Positions 1 to 10,835 of a stretch of DNA of 64,000 nt are shown here, in pieces. This DNA is from Saussurea involucrata. Taxonomy: Eukaryota > Streptophyta > Magnoliopsida > Asterales > Asteraceae. A program made the position numbers and the translations under genes. Each line of letters starts with the position of its first letter. Position 1 is the first letter of the stretch. Below the pieces are notes generated by a model. The model worked only from the letters and a program-made list of their open reading frames with translations. It did no database searches and was not told where the DNA came from. The stretch spans positions 84,234,879-84,298,878 of the forward strand of contig CM066318.1 of NCBI GenBank assembly GCA_033807775.1. Reading direction: 5' to 3'.

Positions 1-1369
1 GATGTCTTAGTAAATATGCACCTTAGTGTTGTTGGAAAATGCATGATTATTGTTATGGGTCATTTGAAAGTATATATGGTTGTGAGATGTGTGGAAAACG
101 ATTTGGTCAAATAAATGATAGAATTTAGATTTATCATATCTTGGAGGTATGTGTTGTTATATGTGGTACTTAAATGCATTTTATTGTAATAGTGACGTTT
201 ATGGTTGGTCAATTGTATTGTTGAGCCTTTGGCTCGTATTTGACTTAAGTGAGTCTTGGGGACTTTGGTCCGATGTGAATTACTCTATGTTGAGTTTTGA
301 TATTATATGCATTTGAGTCATATTTATTATTTAATTACATGTGTTAAAGATGTTGGACATTCTTTTGGGAGTAATGTAATTGTTAGACTATAATGCATTG
401 GATGCATAGGCTTTTGAGTCGGTCTTGTTCATGGGTTCGCATGGGTATTGCGGGGTTGGACTCCGGGATTTATGTTTATGACCTTAAACTTTCCATGTGG
501 ACACTAGGATGGTTGAGTCTGGAAGTGCTACCTTGGAGGTAAATACTAGGACCTTCGCCGCTGAGGTAATGCCTTGGAGGTAGTCCTGTAGTGTGCCGAG
601 CCTTGTGGTGGAAGTCCTGGGGATGAACACTAAGGTCAACTGTCTTTTGAGGTGAAACTTGTCGAGGAATCGTAGGAACACTTGGACATATAGTCAAGAA
701 GTGTTATACGATTAACATTGTACGAGTGGTATACTTACATGTTCCCTCCACCCTCAATGGATACGGGTCTCCCCCGTTGTTGTCAAATAATATATGGAAT
801 ATTGTGATATGCATGTTTAATTACCGTTTGAGCCTTGTGCGGGTAATTACAAGTATTGATTTTAATATTGGAACCCCTCCACGTATATTAAGGTTTGCTT
901 GAATGATTATTCCCATACTTGGGTATTTGGTCTTTATTTCTATATACGCTTTGCGTGGGTTGTTGAGTCGGTCATATGCTTTCGGGAACGTATTATATGT
1001 ATATGACTTGTTTTCCATGTTTTTATGGGCGGTGTATTATTCCTCCTCCTCCTTGTTGGGGCATTTCGAGTAATAGAGTTTTATTCAACTCTACTTTATT
1101 TGGAAGTTTAACATTTATTCATGCTTAAGTGAGTTTTTGGATTTGAGTCCATTATTGAGAAATGTTTCATTTTGGAGCTTTCGGCACGGGTTTTGTGTGC
1201 GTTCGTAAATGGGTTGTTTTCATATTTAAATATAACCCCTTTTTGGAAAAATCATGATTTTTAGTTGTACTCCTTTTGTTTAGCGAACTATTTTAATCAT
1301 GATGAAAACTCTTGAACTCACTAGGCGTTAGCCTAACCTTTTTATTTGTCGGCATGTGCAATAGGTTCC
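1..1369 (+). mobile_element. Left part of a Gypsy (Tekay-like) LTR
   Basis: No coding potential is visible. The stretch is continuous with 10276-10575 once Copia-1 and one copy of its 5-bp target duplication are removed. The joined right end finishes in GAGGGTGTTACA, the usual 3' end of Tekay/Del-type chromovirus LTRs. A CACTAGGCGTTAGCCTAACC block near 1320, a short inverted pair after an 'AACTCACTAG' phrase, has a counterpart in the minus-strand Tekay LTR near 15814. The LTR start is not in the window, so whether this is a solo or a 3' LTR cannot be told. Assignment to Tekay is inference from LTR ends only, because no pol is present. Confidence 0.5.
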
Positions 1370-2321
1370 TGTTGATCCAAACCCTCAGTGATTTGATAAT
1401 GACCCTCTCTTAAACACTTAGTGAAAATTGTAAGTCAACAATATGTATTAGAGTTTCACTATCGCTGATAAGTACTAAGACTTTACAGTACCGCTGATAG
1501 GAACTCTCACTCTTTAGATTAGATATTCAGCGAATACTGTTCATCATCTTATAGCTCTGAGCCTGTTCAGTCTATGAGATGATCGCTGATAAGTTAGTTG
1601 TGTACTTATGATCCCTGAAGACAAGTTTCACGTCAACCAAAGTTCTACGCTGAAGTCGAAGATCAAGCTCAAGAACCAACGACAAGTCTACTCATGAACT
1701 GATGCGGATATCAGCGAAGCAAGACCTGTGCATTCAACATGAAGTATCAAGTAGAAGACTTTAGCAATCGCTGAACTTTATCATTCGCTGATAAAGATCT
1801 GACTCAACGAAAGCTGATCATGAAGTCTCCCTGCATGTTACTATTGTCTTACCTCCCTTGCACGTCTCCGTACGAACTGTCAGAACGGACATCCCTTTTG
1901 TCTGTAATCGTACAACAAATCTGATTCTACAATGTGCACCATGCGGCTACTAAGGTTGTCTACAAAGGTCAATGACATGCAACCACTCAGCTGCTGCCAC
2001 GTGTAAAGCCATACTGCATTGCATTAAATGCATGCAGTATATAAGAAGAACCTTACTTCAGTTTTGAAGTGTGCTCGGACCATCATCTTATTTCTCTCTT
2101 ATTGTTAAGTTATTATTCGTAATTTCTTTAACTCTTTCTAGTGCAAGAAACTTAGTGTTTCTCAAGACTTTTTTAGATTAGGTTTATCCTTAATCTTATT
2201 CCGCAACAAGTTGTAATTTGTCTTGATTTATCAATAAACAATTTAGAAAAGTAAAAACGTGTGTTTGTATTCAACCCCCCCCCCCCCCTCTACAAACTTG
2301 TATAGCCCTTCGGGACCAACA
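1370..2321 (+). repeat. Copia-1 5' LTR
   Basis: A 952-bp direct repeat of 9328-10275. A promoter can be read: a CACGTG G-box at 1998-2003 and a TATATAAG box at 2038-2045, so transcription should start about 30 bp later, giving U3/R near 2070. The word TCGCTGATA, or its inverse TATCAGCGA, recurs through the U3 part (1462, 1491, 1525, 1581, 1708, 1768, 1783). A poly-C run (about 2277-2289) lies near the 3' end; it is shorter in the 3' LTR. Confidence 0.93.
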
Positions 2322-2323
2322 AG

Positions 2324-2336
2324 TGGTATCACAACA
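2324..2336 (+). other. Primer binding site, tRNA-iMet type
   Basis: TGGTATCACAACA starts two bases after the 5' LTR. It matches the usual plant initiator-Met primer site TGGTATCAGAGC except for changes in the last bases. It would prime minus-strand DNA synthesis. Confidence 0.8.
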
Positions 2337-2403
2337 GATTTGTTTAATCTCATAAACAAGATCTGATCTATACTAAGATTTCTCTTCCTTGCTATTTCTT
2401 AAA

Positions 2404-3810
2404 ATGGCTACCAACACATACACCAACTATATTGACAACGGTTCTCTTGCAAAACCCCTTAGATTCTCTAGAGATAATTTTAATCTATGGGAAAATAGGA
2501 TGATTCTCTTCTTAGAAGGTGTAGACCCTACTATGCCTTACTATCTTGAAAACGGCCCATATATTCCTATAAGAATTGATGCTGCAGTTCCAGCCGCTGA
2601 GAATAGACCTGCTATTCCAGAAAGGCTGATTCCCAAGGAAATTCATATGTGGACTGATGAAGATAAGAAGAAAGTGGCTATCGACACCAAAGCCAGATCC
2701 ATACTCTCCATGGCTCTTCCTGACGAAGTCTACCATTCCGTCATGAACCTAAAAACCTCAAAAGCTATGTGGGACACAATCTGTGTTCAGTATGAAGGTA
2801 CTTCTGAAGTCCAGGACTCTCAAAAGATCAACCTGGTAAGACAGTACGAAAGCTTCATTTGTGGTAAGAATGAAACCCTCTCTGAAGTACACCAACGTTT
2901 TAACTGCTTAATAATAGATCTGAAAACTGTTGGTAAGGAATATTCTAACTTTGAAGTACTGACAAAGTTCTTAGAATGTTTACCTGAAAGCTGGGACAGT
3001 TATTCTATGTGTCTCAAGCTGTCAAAGGATCTAAAATCAATGACCCTTTCTACCATATACGGCACGATGCTGAATCATGAGCAATCGAGTCATCTTAAGA
3101 AGAATCTTGTAAAAGATTCCAAAAGCACCCCTGTTGCTTTAATCTCAGAGTCACCTTCCACTCAGCGATCGACTATCACTGTCACTGAGTTGGAAACTAA
3201 CTCTGAAAGATCATCAGACTCTGACGTTTCAGATAATGATGAAACTCTGGCATTCCTGGCTAATAAGTTCAAGAGATTTGCTAGAAAGAGTAATTTCAAG
3301 AAGAATAAACCTCTTGCTATTACTGATAAGCCAAGATCATCAACCCCTGTTGATAAGGCTACTGCTACTTGCTATAACTGTGAAAAGATAGGACATTTTG
3401 CTAGCGAGTGCAGGTCAAAGAAAGTCTCTAGACCCTCAGCTTTTCCCAAGAAAAACTTTACTCACAGGACTAGAGATGAAAAATACAAAAAGTTGAAAGA
3501 AAGGTATTCAAAGCTGAAAACCTTTAAGAAGAAAGACAAAGGCCTTATGGCTGACTATGATTAGGCTGCCTCTGACGAAGAAGAATCATCTGACTCTGAA
3601 GATGATGATGAAGCCAATCTATGTCTCATGGCCAAACTTGAAGATGAGGAAGAAAATTCTGACATTCCCTCTACTTCAACCTCTGCTACTAAGGTATCGC
3701 CTTCCTTCTTTACCAATATTTTAAATATTGATGAAGTTGATAGTCTTCGAAAGATCAATCTCTTGACTAGAAGTTTATATGAAGCGTTTGTTCTTAGGTC
3801 TTGTGGATGA
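2404..3810 (+). pseudogene. gag: Copia-1 gag (one stop, truncated into RNase H)
   Basis: Gag packages the element RNA into cytoplasmic particles. The likely start is the ATG at 2404 in a good context (AAAATGGCT), five codons after an in-frame ATG at 2389. The N-terminal and middle part has the Copia gag pattern (SRDNFNLWENRM near residue 20; a W/L-rich helical core). A CCHC zinc knuckle (CYNCEKIGHFASEC, about 3371-3412) is complete. A lysine-rich tail follows. An in-frame TAG at 3562-3564 ends the long ORF, and the same frame then runs on through an acidic DEEESSDSEDDD stretch to 3810. The 3' part meets the RNase H remnant at the deletion point near 3790-3800. Most codons look intact, so decay is recent. 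Confidence 0.85.
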
Positions 3811-4076
3811 GAAATCAACTACTATACTATGACCTTCAGCTCTCGAAAATTCCAATCTATTGCGACAGCACAAGTGCCATCGCTATAGCCAACAATCCAA
3901 TGCTACACTCAAAGACCAAACATATCGAAATCATGTATCATTTTATCAGAGATCATGTGATGAATGGTGATATAGAACTTCATTTTATCCCAACTGACTA
4001 TCAGTTAGCTGATCTGTTCACTAACCTCTTGATGAGACAAGATTCAACTTTATCATCATCAAGCTTGGAATGCTGA
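3801..4076 (+). pseudogene. Copia-1 pol remnant: C-terminal RNase H
   Basis: This is only the last part of a Copia polyprotein. The RNase H motifs IPIYCDSTSAIAIANNP, KTKHIEIMYHFIRDHV and YQLADLFT are clear and match the same region of Copia-2 (52099-52413), for example IPIYCDSKSAIAI there. Protease, integrase and reverse transcriptase are absent, so gag is fused almost directly to the end of pol. The deletion point lies about 3790-3800. The frame differs from gag (4076 ends the ORF), so no useful fusion protein is expected. Confidence 0.85.
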
Positions 4077-5054
4077 ACTTTGAAGAGTAAAAATCTTCAG
4101 TGGTTCACATTTTATCAGCGATAGGATAAAACAATTACATAACCCATTCTATCATTCTCTCTCTGAACATAACTGATTCGCTGATATCAAGGTATGTTTT
4201 CTCTCTTACTCGCTGACGCTCGCATGTGAATGTAAGATTTCAAAACAAATTGCATCGCTGAATATCTCTTCCTTAACAGCAATACTTTGAAATTTCTTAA
4301 ACTAACACTAATATTTCTATTCAGTGCTTCATGTTTTTCAAAATAGTCCTTGAGCTTTCGAAACCTCAGAGACATCCTAAAATATGAAAGGACGTTTGTG
4401 ACATCATCACAACGGATAAACCCTGGCACGTTCTTTTTCTGACACACGTTTGCACGTTTTGTTTACCTTCAAATCAAATGCAAACACGTGTCCGTGTCAT
4501 GATGAAAAACTTTCCCGCTCGATTTTTTCTCTCTCTCAAATCCCTCTATATAAACTATTTCGGGTTTATATTTTTTTTCTTTACGCGAACTTCTTCTCCA
4601 AGCAAGAAAAGATTTAATGTTGCTTATTTCCATAAATCTGTTCATCTCCTTCTTCGATTACCAGGTTAATATTCTTATTATTTACCTGCATAACTTGTTT
4701 CTGATCTTCTTATTGCTTTTAACAAGATCAAACAAAAGAAACCTTTTCTAAAATGAAATCATTTCTTTCATGGTTTTATGAACACAACCTTTTCATGGTT
4801 GTTATTCAAGTTTAAAACTCAAAATCTTAAACTTGTTCTTCATTCGTTTTTTCATAATCCTTATCTAAAGGAAAATGGAAAACAAGACTTTTATTGGGTT
4901 TGTTTTTCTTTTTCAAAACAAAAAAACCCTAATCTTCATTAAGACATTTTTGTCTGAATGAAATGGACAAAAATCGGAAAACATCTTATTGGAAAATCTT
5001 TCACATTAAGACTGTATTTTTTTTATGATTCATGGTTGATATATTAAACAGAAA
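4077..5054 (+). promoter_or_regulatory. Spacer and likely internal promoter/leader of Copia-1 third ORF
   Basis: There is no ORF of note. A CACGTGTC G-box at 4485-4492 lies about 55 bp before a good plant TATA box (CTATATAAA, 4546-4554). A CT-rich leader and an AT-rich stretch follow, reaching the ATG at 5055. The G-box to TATA arrangement copies that of the Copia-1 LTR (1998-2045). The reading as a promoter is inference from motif order; transcription data could settle it. The words CGCTGATA and TCGCTGA also occur here (for example 4114, 4172, 4256). Confidence 0.5.
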
Positions 5055-5934
5055 ATGGCATCTTCTACACCTGCTCCTACCGCTGAGAAATCCACAGCTG
5101 CAAAGAAACTGACTCTTGTCAAAGCTCCTCAAGTCAAGTTCAAGCTTGAGGAAATTGATTTTTCAAAATCGAACAACCTTCATGCGCTTTTCGAGTTTCC
5201 TACTCGAAAGCAAGTCACACATCTGGATGATGCTGTGAACTACCTCAAAACTTGTTGCTTATCTACAGCACTGACCATTACACCCCCTGCTCATCAATTC
5301 CTACTTTCTCAGTTCTGGTATACTGCCAGAAGAGCTCAGGTACCCCATGCCAAAGACCCAACGAAGATCGTTGACTCTATTCTGGGTGACACAAAATTTG
5401 GCACCACCAAAATCAACCCTGCCATTATTAGGAAAGCACTGAGCCTTCCTACCTCTATCAAAGAAAACCGCTTTATCCCTCTCCCAAACCACAAAAACCA
5501 TGCTGATAGGGAAGCCATCATTGCATTCTTCGATGCAATGGGTTACGCATGGGACACTGGAAGGGACAAGAAGCCTGAGAAGAAACTGACCATGATCAAG
5601 AAGTCCAAAATTCCCAGCGAGATGAACTTCATCTTCGCACATCTGATAAGCTGTATGACAGCGAAAAGTGGCTCCTCTGATCAAGTTGCTCAACCTCAGC
5701 AAGCAATGGGCTATGCTTTGCTGAAAGGTCTAAATGTTGAATGGGTCTCAATCATCTACGACGACCTTGCGTTCAGAGTGGATATGGCTGAAAGATCTGC
5801 ATGGGTTCCTTATCCCAGATTCGTCAGTGTCGTCTTTCAACTTGGACTTGGCGAAAGGTACCCAACAGAGGGTGATATGAGACTCTCTCAGGTTGGCCCT
5901 AAGGTTCTCGACTTCAAACCGCTGGAAAACAAGG

Positions 5935-5988
5935 TACGTCTTTCTACTCTCTTATCTCTTCTCAATCCTCCTTCTTCTACTTCTGCAG
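5935..5988 (+). other. Possible short intron inside Copia-1 third ORF
   Basis: The stretch reads AAGGTACGTC ... CTTCTGCAG, with a pyrimidine-rich body, a strong donor and a strong acceptor. Its length of about 54 bp keeps the frame open whether it is spliced or not, so it could be an optional intron. It is short for a plant intron, which lowers confidence. Confidence 0.3.
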
Positions 5989-7666
5989 CTCATTCAGTGG
6001 AAATCCGCACTGCTGATACCCACGCTGCACCCTCCACTCCTTCTCGAAAAAAGAAACAATCTACTTCCCAACTTGGTTCCAAAAGAATCAAGAAAACCAA
6101 GGAGCAACCACCCCTCCAACATTTACACGCTGAAGACTCCACAGCTCATCTTGAAGAGCTGATGGAAAGTTCAGTGGTACGCTCTGCCACAGCTGATCAA
6201 GCCACCCCTTCCATCCCAGCTTCAGCGTCTCTAAACGCTGAAGTTATAAACTTGGAAATGCACCCACCTCCTTCAGCCTATCTACAAACTGAAGTGATTG
6301 ACAGCGGATCCAACGCTGAACCCCGCACCCAACCATCATTCTCATCCCTCATTCCTCCTACTCAATCTTTGGTCTCTCTATCAATTTTCCCAACTTTCTC
6401 AGGGACACCCTTCATCGTACATGACTCAGCTGCAGACACTCTAAGTACGATGATGGATGCAAACTTAGGATCTGCAGGCACCTCCATGCGCCAAGGTACT
6501 CTTGAAGGCGACATGGAATATCATTCAGGACACAAAGGGTTCGACAACTTCGCCAACCCGCCTGCAGGTATAAACACAATCCAAAGCACTCCTCTCTCTC
6601 TACCCCAAACTTCTGAGCTTTCCTCTGTTCATAAGTTAATAACTGTTTCAGGTCCTAATTTGGGGGATATCAACACCTCCCTGAAGGCCCTGAAAACAAA
6701 GGTGGAAAATTACAACACCATTCTCTCCACGAACTCTTCAGCGGTTACAGACGCTGGAGAGAAGCTCAAAAAGTTGACCGAGATCGTCGATACAAAATCC
6801 TCCAAAACTGATCTAGAGAAGGTGGATGGTAGCATTGCTCAATTTGCTACCACCCTCGCTGACAATTCAACCGCAACCACCTCTCTTTCAACAAACTTCA
6901 CCTCTCTGTCCAATGAAGTCACATCATTGAAGACAGAGGTTGGTTCTCTAAAGGGTTAAGTTTCCACGATCAAGGCTGACGTCTCCGCCGTTAAAGAAAT
7001 TGTTCAGAAGGTACTCGATCGCCTGAACGTCCCAACTTCTAATTTTACTCAGGTCGATCGCGAAGCTCTTCAAAAGATCAATCCTGCTATAACTGGCCTG
7101 GAAGTCAGATTAGCAAAGATTGAGAACTGTGTCGGGATCTCTGGCCTAGAAGACAGGGACCAAATACAATCTGCCAATGCTAATGTGGAAGAGGGGAGAA
7201 GACTAAAGAAGACCTTCCCCATAATGCTGAGGGGGAGGGTATTGAAACTGCTGCTGCTGCTACTTCTACTCCACAACCTCAGGGAGTTGAAAACCCTGAG
7301 GAAACCGAGAAACCTCCCTTTGTATCTGAGGGGGAGCAACTCGATAAGCAACTTAAGGAAGTTGCTGCTGACGTGACTGAACCTTATGCTGAAGAGGTCG
7401 AGTCTGAAGAAGAAACTGAAGATGATGAACCTGTCGACATCTCTGATGAAGAACCATCATTATCCCCCAAAGATGATGATGATAACGACTTCTTCTACGT
7501 CCAGTCTGTTGCAAAAGCCCCAGCTCAAAAAGGGATCGAGATAAAAGAACCTTCAGGGGAGCGGACCGAGACAAAGCCTGCAGCGTCTGAAGCTGACAAA
7601 GGCAAAAACAAAGGCCTCGCTGAAGAAGACAATCTAACGATCTTGCTTCAAAAGCTAGTTTGTCAG

Positions 7667-7824
7667 GTACACTACCTTCTATTCCCTTACACTGTATCCC
7701 TCCTCTATCCCTTCTCAATCTCAATCCTTCTATCCTTAAAACCTCTATACACTTAACCACATTCTTTTCTCTATCTCTTTCTTCCCAACTTTTCTTACTT
7801 AAACAATCGCTGTGTTTCAGCTAG
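7667..7824 (+). other. Intron in Copia-1 third ORF
   Basis: The donor is TGTCAG|GTACAC; the body is T/C-rich; the acceptor is TTTCAGCTAG|TCT. Upstream the frame runs through LLQKLVCQ to the donor at a codon boundary. Using the acceptor that ends at 7824, the downstream frame continues directly as SSPLFEDPAEAP and on to LDLTTETDEPEE. The alternative TTTCAG acceptor at 7820 puts a stop in the frame. Without splicing the reading is interrupted, so the intron is supported by coding continuity. Confidence 0.6.
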
Positions 7825-9072
7825 TCTTCTCCCCTGTTTGAGGATCCCGCTGAAGCTCCTTCGACTACACCAAGAATAATCCCAGCCACAAGAGCTGAAG
7901 AAATAATCCCAGTCTTGGATTTAACCACTGAGACTGATGAACCTGAAGAACAACTGCTCTCTTATAAAAACAGACCTTCCTTGGCTCCTCAAAAGCTAAG
8001 TGAAGAGGATCAAGAAAAGAGAGATACAATGATCAAACAGTTTGAAGATCAGCGAATCATTCTTCCTCGTGACAAAATCCCTGCTCCCACAAAGTTCAGG
8101 ATATCAAGGAAAGAATACGAGGATCATCTAAGAGCTGAAAGATTACTCGCCGAAAAGAAGGAAGCTGAAGAAAAAGATAAGGCTCTCGCCATCCAGCTTG
8201 TCCAAAAATCGGTGAAAGACCCCGCGTTGAAAAGAACTCCCATTGATGTCCAACGTCAGCTATGGGATGATGCCCAAAGGATCGTTGAAAAAAAGACTAA
8301 AGTATCTGATTCGACTTTGGAATGGTGTAAAGAAATGCTGAACTATCGATCTCGACCATCCAAAATCATCAAGGTAAATATCAGAGGAAGATTGTTCGTA
8401 GACGTTCCTGTTGTGGAAGTTGATGTATTCAGAGAAGACAAAACCAAGCAAACCTTCTATGCTGCTACTTTGGAAAAATTTGGTTTTTCTGAATGGTTGG
8501 AAGTGAAATTACCCATTTAGCGATCGCGCTCAAAGTTCAAGAGCCATGTCGAAAAAAACTTAAATTCTCAGATCGACTTGGTATCTTCTGCTGTGGATAT
8601 TCCTCCTTCCACTCTTCTTCCTCCTCAACAAAGAAGAGCCTCTGCAAAGGAAAAGAAAGCCTCAGACTCAGGTCCTCCTATATGGAATGAAACAGGTATT
8701 GGTTTCTCTCATGCTGAAGTTCTTGGTCCTGATGCTGACCTCTCAGCGCTTGACACCTCCCTACCACCTGGTGAAACTTTCATCCCTGGCAAAGTCGTAA
8801 GTGATCCCTATGGTATATTCTTTCTAGACTACCAAGGAAATCAACACTTTCAACGCATCTCTGAGCTTCCAATCACTCCCATCGAACAGCTCAGAGACCT
8901 CATATACTGGTGTGAAGTCAGACGCGACATTCAGGCACGTCACCTCAAGCCCCTGATCTTTGAAGAAGCAAAGAACAAAAAGGATCAAGGTGTCACTGTC
9001 CCTGACTGGATGATTCCCACATCAAAGACCCTCGATGAACTTCTCATCAAGGAAGAACCTTTTGACGGATAG

Positions 9073-9327
9073 GATCGCCTTGTAATTCTTTCTATCCTTA
9101 TCTGTCTACATCTTTTGTACTTGTAATTTTATTTGTTGTACTTGTAATTTTTCCACTTCCCTCTGTAATCTTTACGAAGTTTAAAGAAAAATTTCAGCGA
9201 ATGTACTTTACTCCATCAGTACTGAAAAGATCCCAGAAAACAGTAAAAGGGACAAATATTTTATCCTTATGTTTTCATTAAATAGCAATTCTCTCTGTTG
9301 CTATGTCATAATCAAATAGGGGGAGAT
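9073..9327 (+). other. Copia-1 3' untranslated region and polypurine tract
   Basis: This is AT-rich, non-coding DNA after the third ORF. The polypurine tract AATAGGGGGAGAT (9315-9327) abuts the 3' LTR and would prime plus-strand synthesis. Two more GAGGGGGAG blocks occur inside the third ORF (7229-7237 and 7328-7336). Confidence 0.8.
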
Positions 9328-10275
9328 TGTTGATCCAAACTCTCAGTGATTTGATAATGACCCTCTCTTAAACACTTAGTGAAAATTGTAAGTCAACAAT
9401 ATGTATTAGAGTTTCACTATCGCTGATAAGTACTAAGACTTTATAGTACCGCTGATAGGAACTCTCACTCTTTAGATTAGATATTCAGCGAATACTGTTC
9501 ATCATCTTATAGCTCTGAGCCTGTTCAGTCTATGAGATGATCGCTGATAAGTTAGTTGTTTACTTATGATCCCTGAAGACAAGTTTCACGTCAACCAAAG
9601 TTCTACGCTGAAGTCGAAGATCAAGCTCAAGAACCAGCGACAAGTCTACTCATGAACTGATGCGGATATCAGCGAAGCAAGACCTGTCCATTCAACGTGA
9701 AGTATCAAGTAGAAGACTTCAGCAATCGCTGAACTTTATCATTCGCTGATAAAGATCTGACTCAACGAAAGCTGATCATGAAGTCTCCCTGCATGTTACT
9801 ATTGTCTTACCTCCCTTGCACGTCTCCGTATGAACTGTCAGAACGGACATCCCTTTTGTCTGTAATCGTACAACAACTCTGATTCTACACTGTGCACCAT
9901 GCGGCTACTAAGGTTGTCTACAAAGGTCAATGACATGCAACCACTCAGCTGCTTCCACGTGTAAAGCCATACTGCCTTGCATTAAATGCATGCAGTATAT
10001 AAGAAGAAGCTTACTTCATTTTTGAAGTGTGCTCGGATCATCTTCTTATTTCTCTCTTATTGTTAAGTTATTATTCGTAATTTCTTTAACTCTTTCTAGT
10101 GCAAGAAACTTAGTGTTTCTCAAGACTTGTTTAGATTAGGTTTATCCTTAATCTTATTCCGCAACAAGTTGTAAATTGTCTTGATTTATCAATAAACAAT
10201 TTAGAAAAGTAAAAACGTGTGTTTGTATTCAACCCCCCCCGTTCTACAAACTTGTATAGCCCTTCGGGACCAACA
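9328..10275 (+). repeat. Copia-1 3' LTR
   Basis: A 948-bp copy of the 5' LTR with about 18 substitutions by eye plus a shorter poly-C run. It starts TGTTGATCC, ends CCAACA, and is followed by the target duplication GTTCC. Confidence 0.93.
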
Positions 10276-10575
10276 GTTCCGGTTGGTGAATAGTTCTAGT
10301 GACACTGTGAAGAGTGGAAAGCTAGTTGTGTGATCAAGAAATAAGTGGCTTGGTGAAGTCTTCCGCGGTTTGAGATGAGCAACTTTGTATAGGGTTGAGT
10401 AACACTTGGCCTTTTGTAGTCTTGCTGTAGGACTTAGGATATTAAATTGTTGAAGTTATCATGTTTTTATTTTTGAGGTATTTCCAAGGATGGTTTGTAG
10501 AAGAAATTTTATCCTTATTAGATTATATTATCGAAGTTTTGTTTAGTTGCTCTTTCCAATTTTGAGGGTGTTACA
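10276..10575 (+). mobile_element. Right part of the Gypsy (Tekay-like) LTR
   Basis: Continuation of 1-1369 after the Copia-1 insertion. It ends AATTTTGAGGGTGTTACA, a typical chromovirus LTR terminus. The TGTTACA could also be read as the left end of the neighbouring minus-strand Copia LTR; the border is ambiguous by a few bases. Confidence 0.5.
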
Positions 10576-10835
10576 ATACAATACTAAATTTGTTTACTTA
10601 ATTTAATTCTTTATTGATTATAAAAACAATAATTACACATAGAAAATTTAAGATTGTTGTGGAAAAGAACAGATAAAATATATCCTAACAATCTTTCACT
10701 AAGAAAACAGAAAACTGGACAAAACTTGAAAGCAGTTTGTTTTGAGCACTTAGAAAATTCTCTTAAAAGTGTAACCTTGCATGGGAGGAGTCTTCAGCCT
10801 TAAATACCACCATATGCATTAAGTGCATGGGACAC
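10576..10835 (-). repeat. Distal part of the minus-strand Copia 3' LTR
   Basis: Joined to 29528-29990 once the Athila element is removed, this forms an LTR-like stretch of about 720 bp read on the minus strand. It contains a TATA-like TATTTAAGG (plus-strand complement near 10800) and, further along, an AATAAAG polyadenylation-like signal. No ORF. The matching 5' LTR was not found in the window, so the call rests on the polypurine tract at 29995-30007 and its position after the Copia third ORF. Confidence 0.45.

Larger units (their letters stand above)
5055..9072 (+). pseudogene. Copia-1 third ORF (aORF after pol), broken
   Basis: One long gene of unknown function after pol. Exon 1 (5055-6959) starts MASSTPAPTAEK. 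Near the N terminus it has QFWYT (residues 86-90), RKALSLP (126-132), AFFDAMGY (157-164) and SCMTAKSG (199-206), at nearly the same spacing as the Copia-2 third ORF. A Ser/Thr/Pro-rich disordered part and a predicted coiled coil follow (6660-7150). Lesions: a TAA at 6957-6959, a frameshift near 7190, and a TAG at 8518-8520. An intron at 7667-7824 restores the frame between the middle and the last part. The C-terminal part (7825-9072) is Glu/Lys-rich, then has VEVDVFREDKTKQTFYAA and GIFFLDYQGNQHFQR, similar in pattern to the Copia-2 C terminus. No signal peptide or membrane segment is seen, so an envelope role is not supported. Confidence 0.7.
1370..10275 (+). mobile_element. Copia-1: Sirevirus-like LTR retrotransposon with pol deleted, third ORF kept
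   Basis: The element is flanked by the perfect 5-bp target duplication GTTCC (1365-1369 and 10276-10280). Its LTRs start TGTTGATCC and end CCAACA. Order: LTR, PBS, gag, RNase H tail of pol, third ORF, polypurine tract, LTR. By eye the two LTRs differ at roughly 2 % of positions, so the insertion is fairly young. Protease, integrase and nearly all reverse transcriptase are missing through one deletion near 3790-3800, so it could move only with help from a relative. It is inserted in an older Gypsy LTR. A large ORF downstream of pol is a trait of the Sirevirus lineage of Copia; the lineage call is inference. Confidence 0.9.

Noticed and set aside
476..1018. Short minus-strand frames in the first kilobase
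   Set aside because: No domain or codon signal; the region is continuous with an LTR end at 10575.
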